A stretch of 6,806 nt of DNA from Pseudomonadota bacterium (GTDB lineage Bacteria; Pseudomonadota; Alphaproteobacteria; Rhizobiales; Kaistiaceae). How positions within the stretch are numbered: the first letter of the stretch is position 1; every line of letters starts with the position of its first letter. The notes under the pieces are model-generated. The model was not told the origin of the DNA. It did no database searches and saw only the letters and a program-made list of their open reading frames with translations. The stretch spans positions 1-6,806 of the forward strand of contig JAEZEN010000170.1 of assembly GCA_023433185.1 (NCBI GenBank), written 5' to 3'. Both the position numbers and the translations under genes were made by a program. Shown here piece by piece: positions 6,617-6,806 of this stretch.

Positions 6617-6806
6617 GCTTCTGCGACCGGCCGAGGCGGCTCGCCGCCGGCGGTCCGGACGCACGGGCGGGGAGGGCGAGACCGGCCACGAGGCCCCGCA
6701 CCGCGGCGCGATAATCCCCTTCGGCGTCGCTGCCGACGGCAAGCGCGGCACGGTCGAACGCCGCGTCGATCAGGTCGGCCAGGGGGCCGGGGGGCAGGGC
6801 GCGGAG
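6597..6806 (-). CDS. C-terminal part of an unrecognised protein (truncated by window edge)
   Basis: On the minus strand a frame is open from the window end to a TGA at 6599-6597, giving the last 69 codons of a longer gene whose start lies outside. About 83 percent of codons end in G or C, like the neighbouring genes. The peptide begins [20 protein letters not shown], continues as a helix-prone alanine-rich stretch with [20 protein letters not shown], and ends in a low-complexity, basic tail. I do not recognise a family. Its last codons overlap the end of aapP by 20 bp in convergent orientation, and the hairpin at 6625-6655 falls inside it. The tail composition and overlap leave some chance that it is not a real gene. 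Confidence 0.45.
   Translation of the reverse strand, partial: LRALPPGPLADLIDAAFDRAALAVGSDAEGDYRAAVRGLVAGLALPARASGPPAASRLGRSQKLSAGSG
6625..6655 (+). terminator. Stem-loop after aapP (possible operon 3' end)
   Basis: Nine bases after the aapP stop, GACCG (6625-6629) pairs with CGGTC (6651-6655), CC (6631-6632, after a bulged G) with GG (6649-6650), and GGCGG (6635-6639) with CCGCC (6644-6648) around a CTCG loop. That is 12 G/C-rich pairs with bulges on the left arm only. No T-run follows, so it may act as an mRNA 3'-end stabiliser or with Rho rather than as a full intrinsic terminator. Confidence 0.4.

Noticed and set aside
4310..6751. 813-codon minus-strand open frame antisense to aapM and aapP
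   Set aside because: It is rich in Arg, Asp, Glu and His with no domain, as expected from the antisense of high-GC genes, and it opposes two clearly conserved transporter genes.

Overview
The window is high-GC DNA with strongly G/C-ending codons. Protein similarity, recalled from memory and not searched, points to an alphaproteobacterium; the best-recognised genes resemble the rhizobial aapJQMP / Rhodobacter bztABCD general L-amino-acid transporter. No phage, insertion sequence, CRISPR or RNA gene was seen.

Layout. (1) Positions 1-88 hold nothing I can name; the reading frame of the first gene is open to the window edge, but a signal peptide argues for a start at 89 (or 77). (2) 89-577, plus strand: a small exported protein whose C-terminal half looks like the allene-oxide-cyclase/dirigent-type barrel. 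(3) 578-615: a 38-bp convergent gap with overlapping inverted repeats and a G-run stretch. (4) 616-1812, minus strand: metC, a PLP-dependent cystathionine beta-lyase. (5) 1813-2021: a divergent control region between metC and the transporter operon, with a symmetric pair of -35-like boxes facing each other and a further inverted repeat in the presumed leader. (6) 2022-6616, plus strand: a complete four-gene ABC transporter operon: periplasmic binding protein (aapJ), two membrane subunits (aapQ, aapM) and ATPase (aapP). (7) 6617-6806: a hairpin after aapP and the C-terminal end of a minus-strand reading frame that continues beyond the window.

How the genes work together. AapJ captures L-amino acids in the periplasm. 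AapQ and AapM form the heteromeric channel, and AapP dimers supply ATP hydrolysis. A 60-bp gap with a strong stem-loop separates aapJ from aapQ, consistent with making more binding protein than membrane complex; aapQ, aapM and aapP follow with gaps of 5 and 15 bp. MetC converts cystathionine to homocysteine, pyruvate and ammonia in methionine synthesis. It shares the control region with the transporter, so coordinated expression is possible but not shown.

Most of the window is a well-known system. The most unusual points are an AapM about 110-120 residues longer than I recall for the family, the excess being a hydrophobic multi-helix insert, and the symmetric promoter region.
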